NCBI RefSeq assembly: GCF_009764265.1
Contig: NZ_RWIR01000080.1
Coordinates: forward strand, 1 to 64,000
Direction of reading: 5' to 3'
Source of the DNA: Pseudomonas sp. PB101
GTDB taxonomy: Bacteria > Pseudomonadota > Gammaproteobacteria > Pseudomonadales > Pseudomonadaceae
Length of the DNA stretch: 64,000 nt
Shown: in pieces, positions 41,542 through 51,158 of the stretch
How the letters are laid out: each line of letters opens with the position of its first letter
How positions within the stretch are numbered: the first letter of the stretch is position 1
Program-made: the position numbers and the translations under genes
The notes under the pieces: model-generated
Databases searched by the model: none
What the model was told of the DNA's origin: nothing
The model's input: only the letters and a program-made list of their open reading frames with translations

Positions 41542-42831
41542 ATGCGCGAAGAGTTGAACCAAGGCCTGATCGATTTCCTCAAGGCCTCCCCTACCCCGTT
41601 CCATGCCACCGCCAGCCTCGTTCAGCGCCTGGAAGCGGCGGGCTATCAACGCCTCGACGAGCGCGAACCGTGGAATACCGAAGCCAACGGTCGCTACTAC
41701 GTCACCCGCAACGACTCTTCGATTGTCGCGATCAAGATGGGCCGTCATTCGCCGCTGCACGGCGGCATTCGCCTGGTCGGCGCCCACACCGACAGCCCGT
41801 GCCTGCGGGTCAAGCCGCAACCGGAACTGCAACGCCAGGGTTTCTGGCAACTGGGTGTGGAAGTCTATGGCGGCGCGCTGCTGGCGCCGTGGTTCGACCG
41901 TGACCTGTCCCTGGCGGGCCGCGTAACCTTCCGGCGTGATGGCAAGGTCGAAAGCCAGTTGATCGACTTCAAGGCACCGGTCGCGATCATTCCGAACCTG
42001 GCGATTCACCTCAACCGTGAAGCCAACATGGGCTGGGCCATCAACGCCCAGACCGAACTGCCGCCGATCCTCGCGCAGTTCGCCGGTGACGAGCGCGTGG
42101 ACTTCCGTGCAGTGCTCACCGATCAACTCGCCCGCGAACACGGCCTGAACGCCGACGTGGTGCTCGATTACGAGCTGAGCTTCTACGACACCCAAAGCGC
42201 TGCGGTCATTGGCCTGCACGGCGACTTCATCGCCGGTGCGCGCCTGGACAACCTGCTGTCGTGCTACGCCGGCCTGCAAGCACTGCTGACCGCCGAGACC
42301 GACGAGACCTGCGTGCTGGTCTGCAACGACCACGAAGAAGTGGGCTCCTGCTCGGCCTGCGGTGCCGACGGTCCGATGCTCGAGCAAACCTTGCGTCGCC
42401 TGCTGCCCGAGGGCGATGAGTTCGTACGCACCATTCAGAAATCCCTGCTGGTTTCGGCGGACAACGCCCACGGCGTGCACCCGAACTACGCCGACAAGCA
42501 CGATGCCAACCACGGCCCGAAACTCAACGCCGGCCCGGTGATCAAGGTCAACAGCAACCAGCGCTACGCCACCAACAGCGAAACCGCCGGGTTCTTCCGT
42601 CACCTGTGCATGGCTGAAGAAGTGCCGGTGCAAAGCTTCGTGGTGCGCAGCGACATGGGCTGTGGCTCGACCATCGGCCCGATCACCGCCAGCCACTTGG
42701 GCGTGCGCACCGTGGACATCGGCCTGCCGACCTTCGCCATGCACTCGATCCGCGAACTGTGCGGCAGCCATGACCTGGCGCACCTGGTCAAGGTGCTGAA
42801 CGCGTTCTACGCCTGCCGCGAGTTGCCGTAA
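41542..42831 (+). CDS. apeB: M18 family aminopeptidase
   Basis: A 429-residue zinc aminopeptidase with preference for acidic N-terminal residues in related enzymes. Metal-binding motifs: VGAHTDSPCLRVKP, GARLDNLLSCYA, NDHEEVGSCSACGADG, SADNAHGVHPNY and the final MHSIRELCGSHD. Full length for the family. Cytoplasmic. Single gene between two REP pairs. Confidence 0.95.
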   Translation: MREELNQGLIDFLKASPTPFHATASLVQRLEAAGYQRLDEREPWNTEANGRYYVTRNDSSIVAIKMGRHSPLHGGIRLVGAHTDSPCLRVKPQPELQRQGFWQLGVEVYGGALLAPWFDRDLSLAGRVTFRRDGKVESQLIDFKAPVAIIPNLAIHLNREANMGWAINAQTELPPILAQFAGDERVDFRAVLTDQLAREHGLNADVVLDYELSFYDTQSAAVIGLHGDFIAGARLDNLLSCYAGLQALLTAETDETCVLVCNDHEEVGSCSACGADGPMLEQTLRRLLPEGDEFVRTIQKSLLVSADNAHGVHPNYADKHDANHGPKLNAGPVIKVNSNQRYATNSETAGFFRHLCMAEEVPVQSFVVRSDMGCGSTIGPITASHLGVRTVDIGLPTFAMHSIRELCGSHDLAHLVKVLNAFYACRELP

Positions 42832-42845
42832 CCCCCGCAATACTC

Positions 42846-42945
42846 TGTAGGAGCGAGCTTGCTCGCGATGGACGTGAACGATGACGCTGGACGTCTGACA
42901 CCCCGCGGTGCTCTCTAGTCCATCGCGAGCAAGCTCGCTCCTACA
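42846..42945. repeat. REP inverted pair (class CGAGCTTGCTCG)
   Basis: TGTAGGAGCGAGCTTGCTCG and its complement. One base differs from the CGAGCCTGCTCG class, in the loop. Confidence 0.9.
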
Positions 42946-43009
42946 GACAGACAACACCAGGCAAAAAAGCCGCCTAGACTTCAAATACCCCTTCGACAAG
43001 GCTGTCTCC

Positions 43010-43186
43010 ATGATTTCGATGTCCTCCTTCCACGCCATGCTGATCCCGATTCTCGCCGGGATGCTCCTGCTGGCCGTTGGCTTCAACTTTCGCGACAAAA
43101 ATGCCGGTGTGTTCGCCATGTGGATCGGCATGCTGACCATTCTCGCGACCGTGGTGATCAAGATCCTCGCCAAACTCAACGAATAA
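43010..43186 (+). CDS. Small membrane protein of unknown function
   Basis: A 58-residue protein (MISMSSFHAMLIPILAGMLL ...) with two transmembrane helices separated by a short polar turn (NFRDKNAG). It ends KILAKLNE. A second in-frame ATG lies three codons further on. No clear ribosome site decides the start. Not recognised as a named family. Confidence 0.65.
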   Translation: MISMSSFHAMLIPILAGMLLLAVGFNFRDKNAGVFAMWIGMLTILATVVIKILAKLNE

Positions 43187-43264
43187 ATCATCGCCCTTGG
43201 CTCGCATTGAATTTGACGGGCTCGTACACTCGGTCGATCCGCTCCCTGCGAGGTTGACCGCCTA

Positions 43265-45421
43265 GTGTTCGCTCGTCTTTTTGCCTTCCCGTGTATTTTC
43301 CTGGTCTGCCTGATGACGCTGCTGTCGGTCGCGCCTGTCCAGGCGGCCGGCCTGCCAAGCCTGCTCAACAGCCAGGCCAAGGCACAGCCCGAAGCCCAGG
43401 AACCGCTGGGGCAATCCCTGGACGAAGTGATCAAGTCACTGGAAAACGACCAGCAGCGCGCCAAGCTGCTGGCCGACCTGAAAAAGCTCCGGGACACCAC
43501 CAAAAAAGCCCAGCCGCCTGCCGAAGAAGGCGTGCTGGGCCTGATTGGCGGAACCTTGACCAATATCGAGAAGAAGTTTTCCGGCGACGACAGCCCACTC
43601 ACGCGCTGGTCCAGCGAGTTCGATCAGGCCGGCGAAGAATTGGCGGCTCTGGCCTTGCCGGCCAATGAATGGCTGCCCATGCTGTTCGCCTTCGCCATGA
43701 TCCTGATGGTCTGGAGCCTGCTGGCCGCCGCACTGATCTGGATCAGCCATCGCGTGCGGATGCGTTTCGGCCTGACCGAAGAACTGCCGCAGCACCCTCG
43801 GGCCCTGGACATGTTGCGCTTCGCCTTGCGCAAACTCGGGCCATGGCTGATCGCCCTGGTGATCACGGTCTACATGAGCTACGCCCTGCCCTCGTCCCTG
43901 GGCAAAAGCCTGGCCATGGTGCTGGCCTATGCACTGGTGGTCGGCACCTGCTTCTCGGCCATCTGTGTGATTGCCTTTTCGCTGCTCGACGGCCCGCATC
44001 GCCACCGCGCCTTGTACATCCTGCGGCACCAGGCGTTCCGGCCGCTGTGGCTGATCGGCAGCTTCGCCGCGTTTGGCGAAGCGCTGAGCGATCCGCAACT
44101 GGTCGACAGCCTCGGCAGCCACCTGGCCCATACCGCCGCGACCGTCGCCAATGTCCTCGCCGCGCTGTCCACGGGGCGCTTCATCCTGCGTTTCCGCCGG
44201 CCGATCGCCCACCTGATCCGCAATCAGCCGCTGTCCCGACGCCTGACCCGCCGCGCGCTCAACGACACCCTGTCGATTCTCGGCACCTTCTGGTACGTGC
44301 CGGCGCTGGTGCTGGTGGCCATCTCGCTGTTCGCGACGTTCATCTCCGCCGGCGACACCAGCACCGCCCTGCGCCAGTCGCTGATCTGCACCGTCCTGCT
44401 GGTGTTGTGCATGGTCATCAACGGCCTTGTACGCCGCCACGCCCTCAAACCCCAGCGCGGCGTCCGGCGTTACGCCGTGTATTCGGAGCGTCTGAAAAAC
44501 TTCTTCTACACGATCCTCCACCTGTTTGTGTGGCTGGCGTTTATCGAACTCGGCCTGCGGGTCTGGGGCATGTCGTTGATCCGCTTTACCGAAGGCGATG
44601 GCCACGAAGTCAGCGTCAAGTTGTTCAGCCTCGCCGGCACGCTGCTGTTCGCCTGGCTGATCTGGATTCTCAGCGACACCGCCGTGCATCACGCATTGAC
44701 CCGCTCGCGCAAAGGCCTGGCCAATGCCCGTGCGCAGACGATGATGCCGCTGATCCGCAACGTGCTGTTCGTGGCGATTTTCATCGTCGCGCTGATCGTC
44801 GCCCTGGCGAACATGGGGATGAACGTCACGCCGCTGCTGGCCGGTGCCGGCGTTATCGGCCTGGCCATCGGCTTTGGTGCGCAGTCGCTGGTTGCCGACC
44901 TGATCACCGGGTTGTTCATCATCATCGAAGACTCACTGGCCATCGACGACTACGTGGACGTCGGCGGCCACCTCGGCACGGTCGAAGGCCTGACCATCCG
45001 CACCGTGCGCCTGCGGGACATCGACGGCATCGTCCATACCATTCCGTTCAGCGAAATCAAAAGCATCAAGAACTACTCCCGGGAGTTCGGCTACGCGATC
45101 TTCCGGGTCGCGGTGCCGGCCAGCATGGACATCGACAACGCGATCAAACTGATGCGCGAAGTCGGCCAGAAAATGCGCACCGACCCGCTGCAACGGCGCA
45201 ACATCTGGTCGCCGCTGGAGTTTCAGGGCGTGGAAAGTTTCGAGTCGGGCAACGCGATCCTTCGCGCCCGCTTCAAGACCGCGCCAATCAAGCAATGGGA
45301 AGTGTCACGAGCGTTCAACCTGTCGCTCAAGCGGCACATGGATGAAGCCGGGCTGGACCTGGCGACCCCGCGGATGAGCATTCAGGTGATGACCGCCGGT
45401 GGTGGCCCGCAAAACGAATAG
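43265..45421 (+). CDS. Large MscS-family mechanosensitive channel
   Basis: A 718-residue protein starting at GTG, with a signal peptide ending VQAAG, a periplasmic helical domain (about 30-135, with coiled-coil-like segments), around ten transmembrane helices, and the MscS pore and beta domain from about residue 510 (GAGVIGLAIGFGAQSLVADL, then DDYVDVGGHLGTVEGLTIRT). It resembles YbiO-type channels that release solutes under osmotic downshock. Its stop lies 13 bases from that of the convergent regulator. Confidence 0.9.
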   Translation: MFARLFAFPCIFLVCLMTLLSVAPVQAAGLPSLLNSQAKAQPEAQEPLGQSLDEVIKSLENDQQRAKLLADLKKLRDTTKKAQPPAEEGVLGLIGGTLTNIEKKFSGDDSPLTRWSSEFDQAGEELAALALPANEWLPMLFAFAMILMVWSLLAAALIWISHRVRMRFGLTEELPQHPRALDMLRFALRKLGPWLIALVITVYMSYALPSSLGKSLAMVLAYALVVGTCFSAICVIAFSLLDGPHRHRALYILRHQAFRPLWLIGSFAAFGEALSDPQLVDSLGSHLAHTAATVANVLAALSTGRFILRFRRPIAHLIRNQPLSRRLTRRALNDTLSILGTFWYVPALVLVAISLFATFISAGDTSTALRQSLICTVLLVLCMVINGLVRRHALKPQRGVRRYAVYSERLKNFFYTILHLFVWLAFIELGLRVWGMSLIRFTEGDGHEVSVKLFSLAGTLLFAWLIWILSDTAVHHALTRSRKGLANARAQTMMPLIRNVLFVAIFIVALIVALANMGMNVTPLLAGAGVIGLAIGFGAQSLVADLITGLFIIIEDSLAIDDYVDVGGHLGTVEGLTIRTVRLRDIDGIVHTIPFSEIKSIKNYSREFGYAIFRVAVPASMDIDNAIKLMREVGQKMRTDPLQRRNIWSPLEFQGVESFESGNAILRARFKTAPIKQWEVSRAFNLSLKRHMDEAGLDLATPRMSIQVMTAGGGPQNE

Positions 45422-45434
45422 CCCGTGTCGGACG

Positions 45435-46148
45435 CTAGACCACATCCACCCCGACATGAATCGCATCATGGCGCCAGAACTCCAGGTCGCAGTCGATCAA
45501 GCGTTCATGCTGGTCATAGTTGACCCGGGCAATCCGCAGGCCCGGGCTGCCCACCGACACTTTCAACGCCGCCGCCGCATCCACCGACAACGCCGTGGGC
45601 ACAATCTCGAAACGCACCCGCCCGTAATGCAAATCGTAATGCCGCGCGTACAGCTCGGTGATCGACTGATTCAAATCGAAATCGAGGATCCCGGGAAAGT
45701 ACTGCGGGTTCAGATAGTGCTCCACATACAGCACCAGTCGCCCGTCGATGCGCCGTGAGCGGCAGATCTGGATCACGCTCGACAGCGCCGGCAATTGCAG
45801 CCAGGCACACACCGCCGCCGAGGCCGGTTGCAATCGCGCCGAAACCACCTCGGTGGACGGCACCCGCCCCTGGGCGCTGACCATCGCGTGAAAGTGGCTG
45901 CGCTGCATCAGGTTGTACGCCAGGCGTGGCGGCGAGACGAACCAGCCGCGACGCTCCTCGCGGTAGATCTGCCCTTGTGACTCCAGCTGCAACAACGCCT
46001 CACGCAACGTGATCCGCGTGGTGCCGAACAACTCACTGAGCTTGCGCTCGGCCGGCAATTTGCTGCCCGGAGCCAACAGTCCGTGATCGATCTGTTCCTG
46101 AAGCACCTGGCCGATGGCGGTCACCGCTTTTGTTGCCTCGTCACGCAT
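45435..46148 (-). CDS. GntR/HutC-type regulator with UTRA domain
   Basis: A 237-residue repressor: a GntR winged helix at residues 1-75 (LAPGSKLPAERKLSELFGTT, RITLREALLQLESQGQIYRE) and a UTRA ligand-binding domain to the end. It resembles PhnF/PhnR-type regulators of phosphonate or phospho-compound use. It is divergent from the ABC importer operon and probably controls it through the sites at 46162 and 46452. Confidence 0.88.
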   Translation of the reverse strand: MRDEATKAVTAIGQVLQEQIDHGLLAPGSKLPAERKLSELFGTTRITLREALLQLESQGQIYREERRGWFVSPPRLAYNLMQRSHFHAMVSAQGRVPSTEVVSARLQPASAAVCAWLQLPALSSVIQICRSRRIDGRLVLYVEHYLNPQYFPGILDFDLNQSITELYARHYDLHYGRVRFEIVPTALSVDAAAALKVSVGSPGLRIARVNYDQHERLIDCDLEFWRHDAIHVGVDVV

Positions 46149-46161
46149 CAATGTTTCCTAT

Positions 46162-46175
46162 CTGGACTAGACCAG
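46162..46175. promoter_or_regulatory. Candidate operator of the UTRA regulator, site 1
   Basis: CTGGACTAGACCAG, a palindrome with one mismatched pair around CTAG. It lies 14 bases before the regulator start, suggesting self-repression. HutC-type sites follow GT-N-TA-N-AC, and the right half (CTAGAC) fits. Confidence 0.45.
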
Positions 46176-46451
46176 CACCAATTCGGGGCAGAACCGCAGC
46201 GCAAACCGGTTCATTCAATAGCCTGCAAGCGTAGGCAGTGCAGATGACCGAGGTGTGACAAAGGCGCCCAACGGTCGCCGCTCTCAACCGTCAACGACTT
46301 GCAATTCATCGGCCATCTCCCTTGCCAGCCGGGGCCTTGACCATGGTCTACGCTTAGCAGGCCACTGGCGATACCGCCGAACAAATAGTCATTCCGGGCG
46401 ACGAACGACATCAAAGTGTCATCCAGCCCCCTTAAATTGGCTCAGGTATTG

Positions 46452-46465
46452 CTGACCTAGACCAA
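46452..46465. promoter_or_regulatory. Candidate operator of the UTRA regulator, site 2
   Basis: CTGACCTAGACCAA shares CTAGACCA with site 1 and lies 46 bases before the binding-protein ATG. The left half is degraded. The 363-base gap 46149-46511 holds these two sites and no convincing gene. Confidence 0.4.
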
Positions 46466-46511
46466 CTCAAACCGCAATCGCAGCGTTGAACACGACCCAA
46501 GGAGCTTCGGA

Positions 46512-47576
46512 ATGAAACAGTTTTTCCTGGCATCACTGTTAGGCTCGACCATTGCCATGTGCACCGCCGCCATGGCGGCTGATGATTTGAAAACCCTGGA
46601 AGCCGCTGCGAAAGCGGAAGGCGCCGTCAACAGCGTCGGCATGCCCGACGACTGGGCCAACTGGGCCGGCACCTGGAAAGACCTGAGCGACAAGTATGGC
46701 CTCAAGCACATCGACACCGACATGAGCTCGGCCCAGGAGATCGCCAAGTTCGCCGCGGAAAAAGACAACGCCAGCGCCGACATCGGCGACGTCGGTGCCG
46801 CTTTTGGCCCGATCGCGGTCAAGCAAGGCGTGGTCCAGCCTTACAAGCCTTCGACCTGGGAGCAGATTCCGGCCTGGGCCAAGGACAAGGACGGCAACTG
46901 GGCGCTGGCCTACACCGGCACCATCGCTTTCATCGTCAACAAGAAGTTGCTGCACGGCTCCGAAGTGCCGACCAAGTGGGCTGACCTCAAAACCGGCAAG
47001 TACAAGGTTTCCATCGGTGACGTGAGCACGGCGGCCCAGGCTGCGAACGGCGTACTGGCCGCTGCATTGGCCAATGGTGGCGACGAGAAAAACCTCAAGC
47101 CTGCCCTGGATCTGTTCGCCGACATCGCCAAGCAGGGTCGCCTGTCGATGTCCAACCCGGTGATTGGTGCCATGGAAAAAGGCGAGATCGAAGTCGGCGT
47201 GGTCTGGGACTTCAACGGCCTGAGCTACAAGGCCAAGATGGCCAATCCGGATGACTACGTGGTGCTGATCCCGTCCGACGGCTCGGTGATTTCCGGCTAC
47301 ACCACCATCATCAACAAGTACGCGAAAAACCCGAACGCCGCCAAGCTGACCCGCGAATACATCTTCAGCGACGCCGGCCAGATCAACCTGGCCAAGGGCA
47401 ATGCCCGTCCGATCCGCGCCGAACACCTGACCCTCCCGGCCGAGGTGCAGGCCAAGCTGCTGCCTAACGAGCAGTACAAGAAAGTGACGCCGATCAAGGA
47501 CGCGGATGCGTGGGAAAAGACTTCCAAGGCCCTTCCGCAGAAGTGGAACGAAGAAGTCATCGTAGAAATGAAGTAA
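46512..47576 (+). CDS. ABC importer periplasmic binding protein (iron/polyamine-type fold)
   Basis: A 354-residue precursor with signal peptide MKQFFLASLLGSTIAMCTAA ending AMAADD. The mature protein has the extracellular-binding protein family 1 layout (LEAAAKAEGAVNSVGMPDDW near the start; TGTIAFIVNKKLLHGSEVPT; GEIEVGVVWDFNGLSYKAKM). Similar proteins bind iron, thiamine, polyamines or aminoethylphosphonate. The enzymes that follow point to a phosphorylated ligand, which is inference. Confidence 0.88.
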   Translation: MKQFFLASLLGSTIAMCTAAMAADDLKTLEAAAKAEGAVNSVGMPDDWANWAGTWKDLSDKYGLKHIDTDMSSAQEIAKFAAEKDNASADIGDVGAAFGPIAVKQGVVQPYKPSTWEQIPAWAKDKDGNWALAYTGTIAFIVNKKLLHGSEVPTKWADLKTGKYKVSIGDVSTAAQAANGVLAAALANGGDEKNLKPALDLFADIAKQGRLSMSNPVIGAMEKGEIEVGVVWDFNGLSYKAKMANPDDYVVLIPSDGSVISGYTTIINKYAKNPNAAKLTREYIFSDAGQINLAKGNARPIRAEHLTLPAEVQAKLLPNEQYKKVTPIKDADAWEKTSKALPQKWNEEVIVEMK

Positions 47577-47585
47577 TGCTTCATC

Positions 47586-47672
47586 CGTAGGAGCCGGCTT
47601 GCCGGCGATTGGATCACCACGGTCACTTTGAACAACGTGGCGATCCAATCGCCAGCAAGCCGGCTCCTGCAG
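47586..47672. repeat. REP inverted pair inside the importer operon
   Basis: GTAGGAGCCGGCTTGCCGGC faces ATCGCCAGCAAGCCGGCTCC. It separates the binding-protein gene from the rest of the operon, a place where such hairpins often protect the upstream mRNA and raise its level. Confidence 0.88.
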
Positions 47673-47702
47673 GATTGAGAGAACCCACGGAGTTTTGCCC
47701 CT

Positions 47703-48509
47703 ATGAAGCACAACGTCATCCTTGTCGTGCTCGACGGCCTCAACTACGAGGTCGCCCGCCACGCCTTGGGGCACCTTCAGGCTTACGTCGGTGCAGGACG
47801 TGCCGCACTCTACAAACTGGAGTGCGAGTTGCCGGCCCTGTCCCGCCCGCTGTACGAATGCATCCTGACCGGCGTTGCCCCGATCGACAGCGGCATCGTC
47901 CACAACAACGTCTCGCGCCTGTCCAACCAGCGCAGCATCTATCACTACGCCAGCGACGCAGGCCTGGTGACTGCGGCGGCGGCCTATCACTGGGTCAGCG
48001 AGCTGTACAACCGTTCGCCCTTCGTGGCAGCGCGGGATCGCCATACCGATGATCCGACACTGCCGATCCAGCACGGGCATTTCTACTGGAACGACCACTA
48101 CCCCGATTCGCACCTGTTCGCCGACGCGGAAAACCTGCGTCTGCGCCATGCGCCGAACTTCCTGTTGATCCATCCGATGAACATCGACGACGCCGGGCAC
48201 AAGCACGGCCTCGACACCCCGCAGTACCGCAACAGCGCCCGTTCGGCCGACATCATCCTGGCCGACTACCTGCAAGGCTGGCTCGATGCCGGTTATCAGG
48301 TGCTGGTCACCGCCGACCACGGCATGAACAACGACCGCTCGCACAACGGCCTGCTGCGCGAGGAACGCGAAGTGCCGCTGTTCGTGCTCGGTGACGCCTT
48401 CAGTTTCGACGCCGACGCCGCGCCGAAACAGACCGAGATCTGCGGCACCGTCTGCGCGTTGCTGGGCGTGCCCCACGACAAACCGGTCTGCCGGGAGTTG
48501 CTCAAGTGA
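47703..48509 (+). CDS. Alkaline-phosphatase-superfamily phosphodiesterase
   Basis: A 268-residue metal-dependent hydrolase related to nucleotide pyrophosphatases and phosphonoacetate hydrolase. The first metal aspartate is in VILVVLDGLNYE, a Ser nucleophile candidate in PALSRPLYECILTG, then IDDAGHKHG and TADHGMNND with metal-binding residues. It has no signal peptide, so it acts in the cytoplasm on imported material. Its stop overlaps the first permease start. Confidence 0.85.
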   Translation: MKHNVILVVLDGLNYEVARHALGHLQAYVGAGRAALYKLECELPALSRPLYECILTGVAPIDSGIVHNNVSRLSNQRSIYHYASDAGLVTAAAAYHWVSELYNRSPFVAARDRHTDDPTLPIQHGHFYWNDHYPDSHLFADAENLRLRHAPNFLLIHPMNIDDAGHKHGLDTPQYRNSARSADIILADYLQGWLDAGYQVLVTADHGMNNDRSHNGLLREEREVPLFVLGDAFSFDADAAPKQTEICGTVCALLGVPHDKPVCRELLK

Positions 48510-49351
48510 ATGCCATGACCCGCAGTAAATGGCTCGCTGCTCTGTGCCTGGTCCCGTTCGCGCTGTTCTTCCTCGTGTTCGAAATCGCACCGCTGACCTG
48601 GGTGATGATCAACAGCCTGCAATCGGAAGAGTTCGGCTGGGGCCTGGCCAACTTCAGCAAGATCTTCAGCTCGAAGTTCTACCTGCAGGCGATCCAGTAC
48701 AGCCTCGAGATCAGTTTCTGGTCCAGCGTGTTCGGCATCATCATCGCGGTACTCGGCGCTTACTCCCTGCGTCAGGTCGATTCGAAACTGCGCAACTTCG
48801 TCAACGCCTTCGCCAACATGACCAGCAACTTCTCCGGCGTGCCTTTGGCCTTTGCCTTCATCATTTTGCTCGGCTTCAACGGCAGCTTCACCATCATGCT
48901 CAAGCAGGCCGGGATCATTCAGGATTTCAACCTGTACTCGAAAACCGGGCTGATCATTCTCTACACCTACTTCCAGATTCCCCTGGGTGTGCTGTTGCTT
49001 TACCCGGCCTTCGACGCGCTACGCGAAGACTGGCGCGAGTCCGCCGCGCTGCTCGGTGCCAACGGCTGGCAGTACTGGCGGCACATCGGTCTGCCGGTAC
49101 TGACCCCGGCGCTGCTCGGCACCTTCGTGATCCTGCTGGCCAACGCCCTCGGCGCCTACGCCACGGTGTACGCCCTGACCACCGGCAACTTCAACGTGCT
49201 GACGATCCGGATCGCAGCGATGGTCTCGGGCGACATTTCCCTGGACCCGAATCTGGCCAGTGCCCTGGCCGTGGTACTGGTGGCGTTGATGACGCTGGTG
49301 ACCATCGTGCATCAACTGCTGTTGAAGAGGAGCTACCATGTCTCGCGCTGA
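48506..49351 (+). CDS. ABC importer permease 1
   Basis: A 281-residue inner-membrane protein with six helices. The EAA loop is DALREDWRESAALLGANGWQ, followed by YWRHIGLPVLTPAL, which contacts the ATPase. It overlaps the phosphodiesterase before it and the second permease after it by a few bases. Confidence 0.9.
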   Translation: MNAMTRSKWLAALCLVPFALFFLVFEIAPLTWVMINSLQSEEFGWGLANFSKIFSSKFYLQAIQYSLEISFWSSVFGIIIAVLGAYSLRQVDSKLRNFVNAFANMTSNFSGVPLAFAFIILLGFNGSFTIMLKQAGIIQDFNLYSKTGLIILYTYFQIPLGVLLLYPAFDALREDWRESAALLGANGWQYWRHIGLPVLTPALLGTFVILLANALGAYATVYALTTGNFNVLTIRIAAMVSGDISLDPNLASALAVVLVALMTLVTIVHQLLLKRSYHVSR

Positions 49352-50138
49352 ACTGGGGCCCGCCGGCATCTACCATCGTGTGGTGGTTTACCTGCTGTTT
49401 GCCATAATGTTGCTGCCGCTGCTCGGCACCTTTATCTACTCGATTTCCAGCAGTTGGTCGGCCACCATTCTGCCCAGCGGTTTCAGTATCAAATGGTATG
49501 CACAGCTGTGGAGCGATCCGCGCTTCCTGAGCGCTTTCGGCCAGTCGCTGTTGGTGTGTGTCGGCGCATTGATCCTCGCGGTGGTGCTGATTCTGCCGCT
49601 GCTGTTCGTGGTGCATTACCACTTCCCGAAACTCGACGCGTTGATGAACATCCTGATCCTGCTGCCCTTCGCCGTGCCACCGGTGGTGTCGTCGGTGGGG
49701 CTGCTGCAGCTCTATGGTTCCGGACCGTTCGCCATGGTCGGTACGCCGTGGATCCTGATCGGTTGCTACTTCACCGTGGCGCTGCCGTTCATGTACCGGG
49801 CGATCACCAACAACCTGCAGGCAATCAACCTGCGTGACCTGATGGACGCCGCCCAACTGCTCGGCGCCAGCACCTTTCAAGCCGCCTTCCTGGTGGTGCT
49901 GCCGAACCTGCGCAAGGGCCTGATGGTGGCATTGCTGCTGTCGTTCTCGTTCCTGTTCGGTGAGTTCGTGTTCGCCAACATCCTGGTCGGCACCCGCTAC
50001 GAAACCCTGCAGGTCTACCTCAACAACATGCGCAACAGCAGCGGTCATTTCACCAGTGCGCTGGTGATTTCCTACTTCTTGTTTGTGCTGGTCCTGACCT
50101 GGGCTGCCAACATCTTGAACAAGGACAAAAGCCAATGA
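49338..50138 (+). CDS. ABC importer permease 2
   Basis: A 266-residue inner-membrane permease with six helices. EAA loop RDLMDAAQLLGASTFQAAFL then VVLPNLRKGLMVALLLSFSF. It overlaps permease 1 by 14 bases and the ATPase by four, so all are coupled. Confidence 0.9.
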   Translation: MSRAELGPAGIYHRVVVYLLFAIMLLPLLGTFIYSISSSWSATILPSGFSIKWYAQLWSDPRFLSAFGQSLLVCVGALILAVVLILPLLFVVHYHFPKLDALMNILILLPFAVPPVVSSVGLLQLYGSGPFAMVGTPWILIGCYFTVALPFMYRAITNNLQAINLRDLMDAAQLLGASTFQAAFLVVLPNLRKGLMVALLLSFSFLFGEFVFANILVGTRYETLQVYLNNMRNSSGHFTSALVISYFLFVLVLTWAANILNKDKSQ

Positions 50139-51124
50139 GCTTCGTCAGCGTCCAACACCTTAAAAAAGACTATGCGGGCACCACGGTGTTCAGCGACATC
50201 AATTGCGAAATCCAGAAAGGCGAGTTCGTCACCCTGCTCGGCCCCTCCGGCTGCGGCAAGTCCACCCTGCTGCGCTGCATCGCCGGCCTGACTTCGGTGG
50301 ATGGTGGCAAGATCCTGCTCGACAGCCAGGACATCGTGCCCCTGAGCCCGCAGAAACGCGGGATCGGCATGGTGTTCCAGAGCTATGCGCTGTTCCCCAA
50401 TATGAGCGTGGAGCAAAACGTCGCCTTCGGCCTGCGCATGCAGAAGGTCAATGCCGACGACAGCCAGAAGCGTGTCGCCGAGGTGTTGAAGCTGGTGGAG
50501 CTGAACGACTTCGCGTCGCGCTATCCCCATCAGCTGTCCGGTGGCCAATGCCAACGCGTCGCCCTCGCCCGCTCCCTAGTCACGCGGCCACGCCTGTTGC
50601 TGCTGGACGAACCGCTGTCGGCGCTGGATGCGCGGATTCGCAAGCATCTGCGCGAGCAGATCCGTCAGATCCAGCGCGAACTGGGCTTGACCACGATTTT
50701 TGTCACACACGATCAGGAAGAAGCCCTGACCATGTCTGACCGGATTTTCCTCATGAATCAGGGAAAGATCGTACAAAGTGGCGACGCCGAAACCCTCTAC
50801 ACTGCGCCGGTGGATGTGTTCGCTGCCGGGTTCATCGGCAACTACAACCTGCTGGATGCCGACAGCGCCTCGAAACTGCTGCAGCGGCCCATCAGCAAGC
50901 GCATTGCCATTCGCCCGGAAGCCATCGAACTGAGCCTCAACGGTGAACTGGACGCGCAGGTACGCAGCCACAGCCTTTTGGGCAACGTAATCCGCTACCG
51001 GGTCGAAGCCCGGGGCGTTGAACTGGTGGTGGATGTGCTGAACCGCTCGGCGGCCGACCTGCATCCCGATGGCCAGCGCCTGGCGCTTTCCATCGATCCG
51101 ACGGCCCTGTGTGAGGTAGCCTGA
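50135..51124 (+). CDS. ABC importer ATPase
   Basis: A 329-residue ATPase. Walker A LLGPSGCGKSTLLRCIAGL, signature YPHQLSGGQCQRVALARSL, Walker B RLLLLDEPLSALDARIR, H-loop IFVTHDQEEALTMSDRIFLM. A TOBE-type domain fills residues 245-329. This is the PotA/FbpC branch of importer ATPases. It powers the two permeases. Confidence 0.92.
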   Translation: MSFVSVQHLKKDYAGTTVFSDINCEIQKGEFVTLLGPSGCGKSTLLRCIAGLTSVDGGKILLDSQDIVPLSPQKRGIGMVFQSYALFPNMSVEQNVAFGLRMQKVNADDSQKRVAEVLKLVELNDFASRYPHQLSGGQCQRVALARSLVTRPRLLLLDEPLSALDARIRKHLREQIRQIQRELGLTTIFVTHDQEEALTMSDRIFLMNQGKIVQSGDAETLYTAPVDVFAAGFIGNYNLLDADSASKLLQRPISKRIAIRPEAIELSLNGELDAQVRSHSLLGNVIRYRVEARGVELVVDVLNRSAADLHPDGQRLALSIDPTALCEVA

Positions 51125-51158
51125 TGCCTTTGCTTATGCTGAAGAGAGAACTGCACTG

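Noticed and set aside
40690..43602. Minus-strand open frame of 970 codons
   Set aside because: It spans three well-supported plus-strand genes and two REP pairs in antisense, so it cannot be one real protein.
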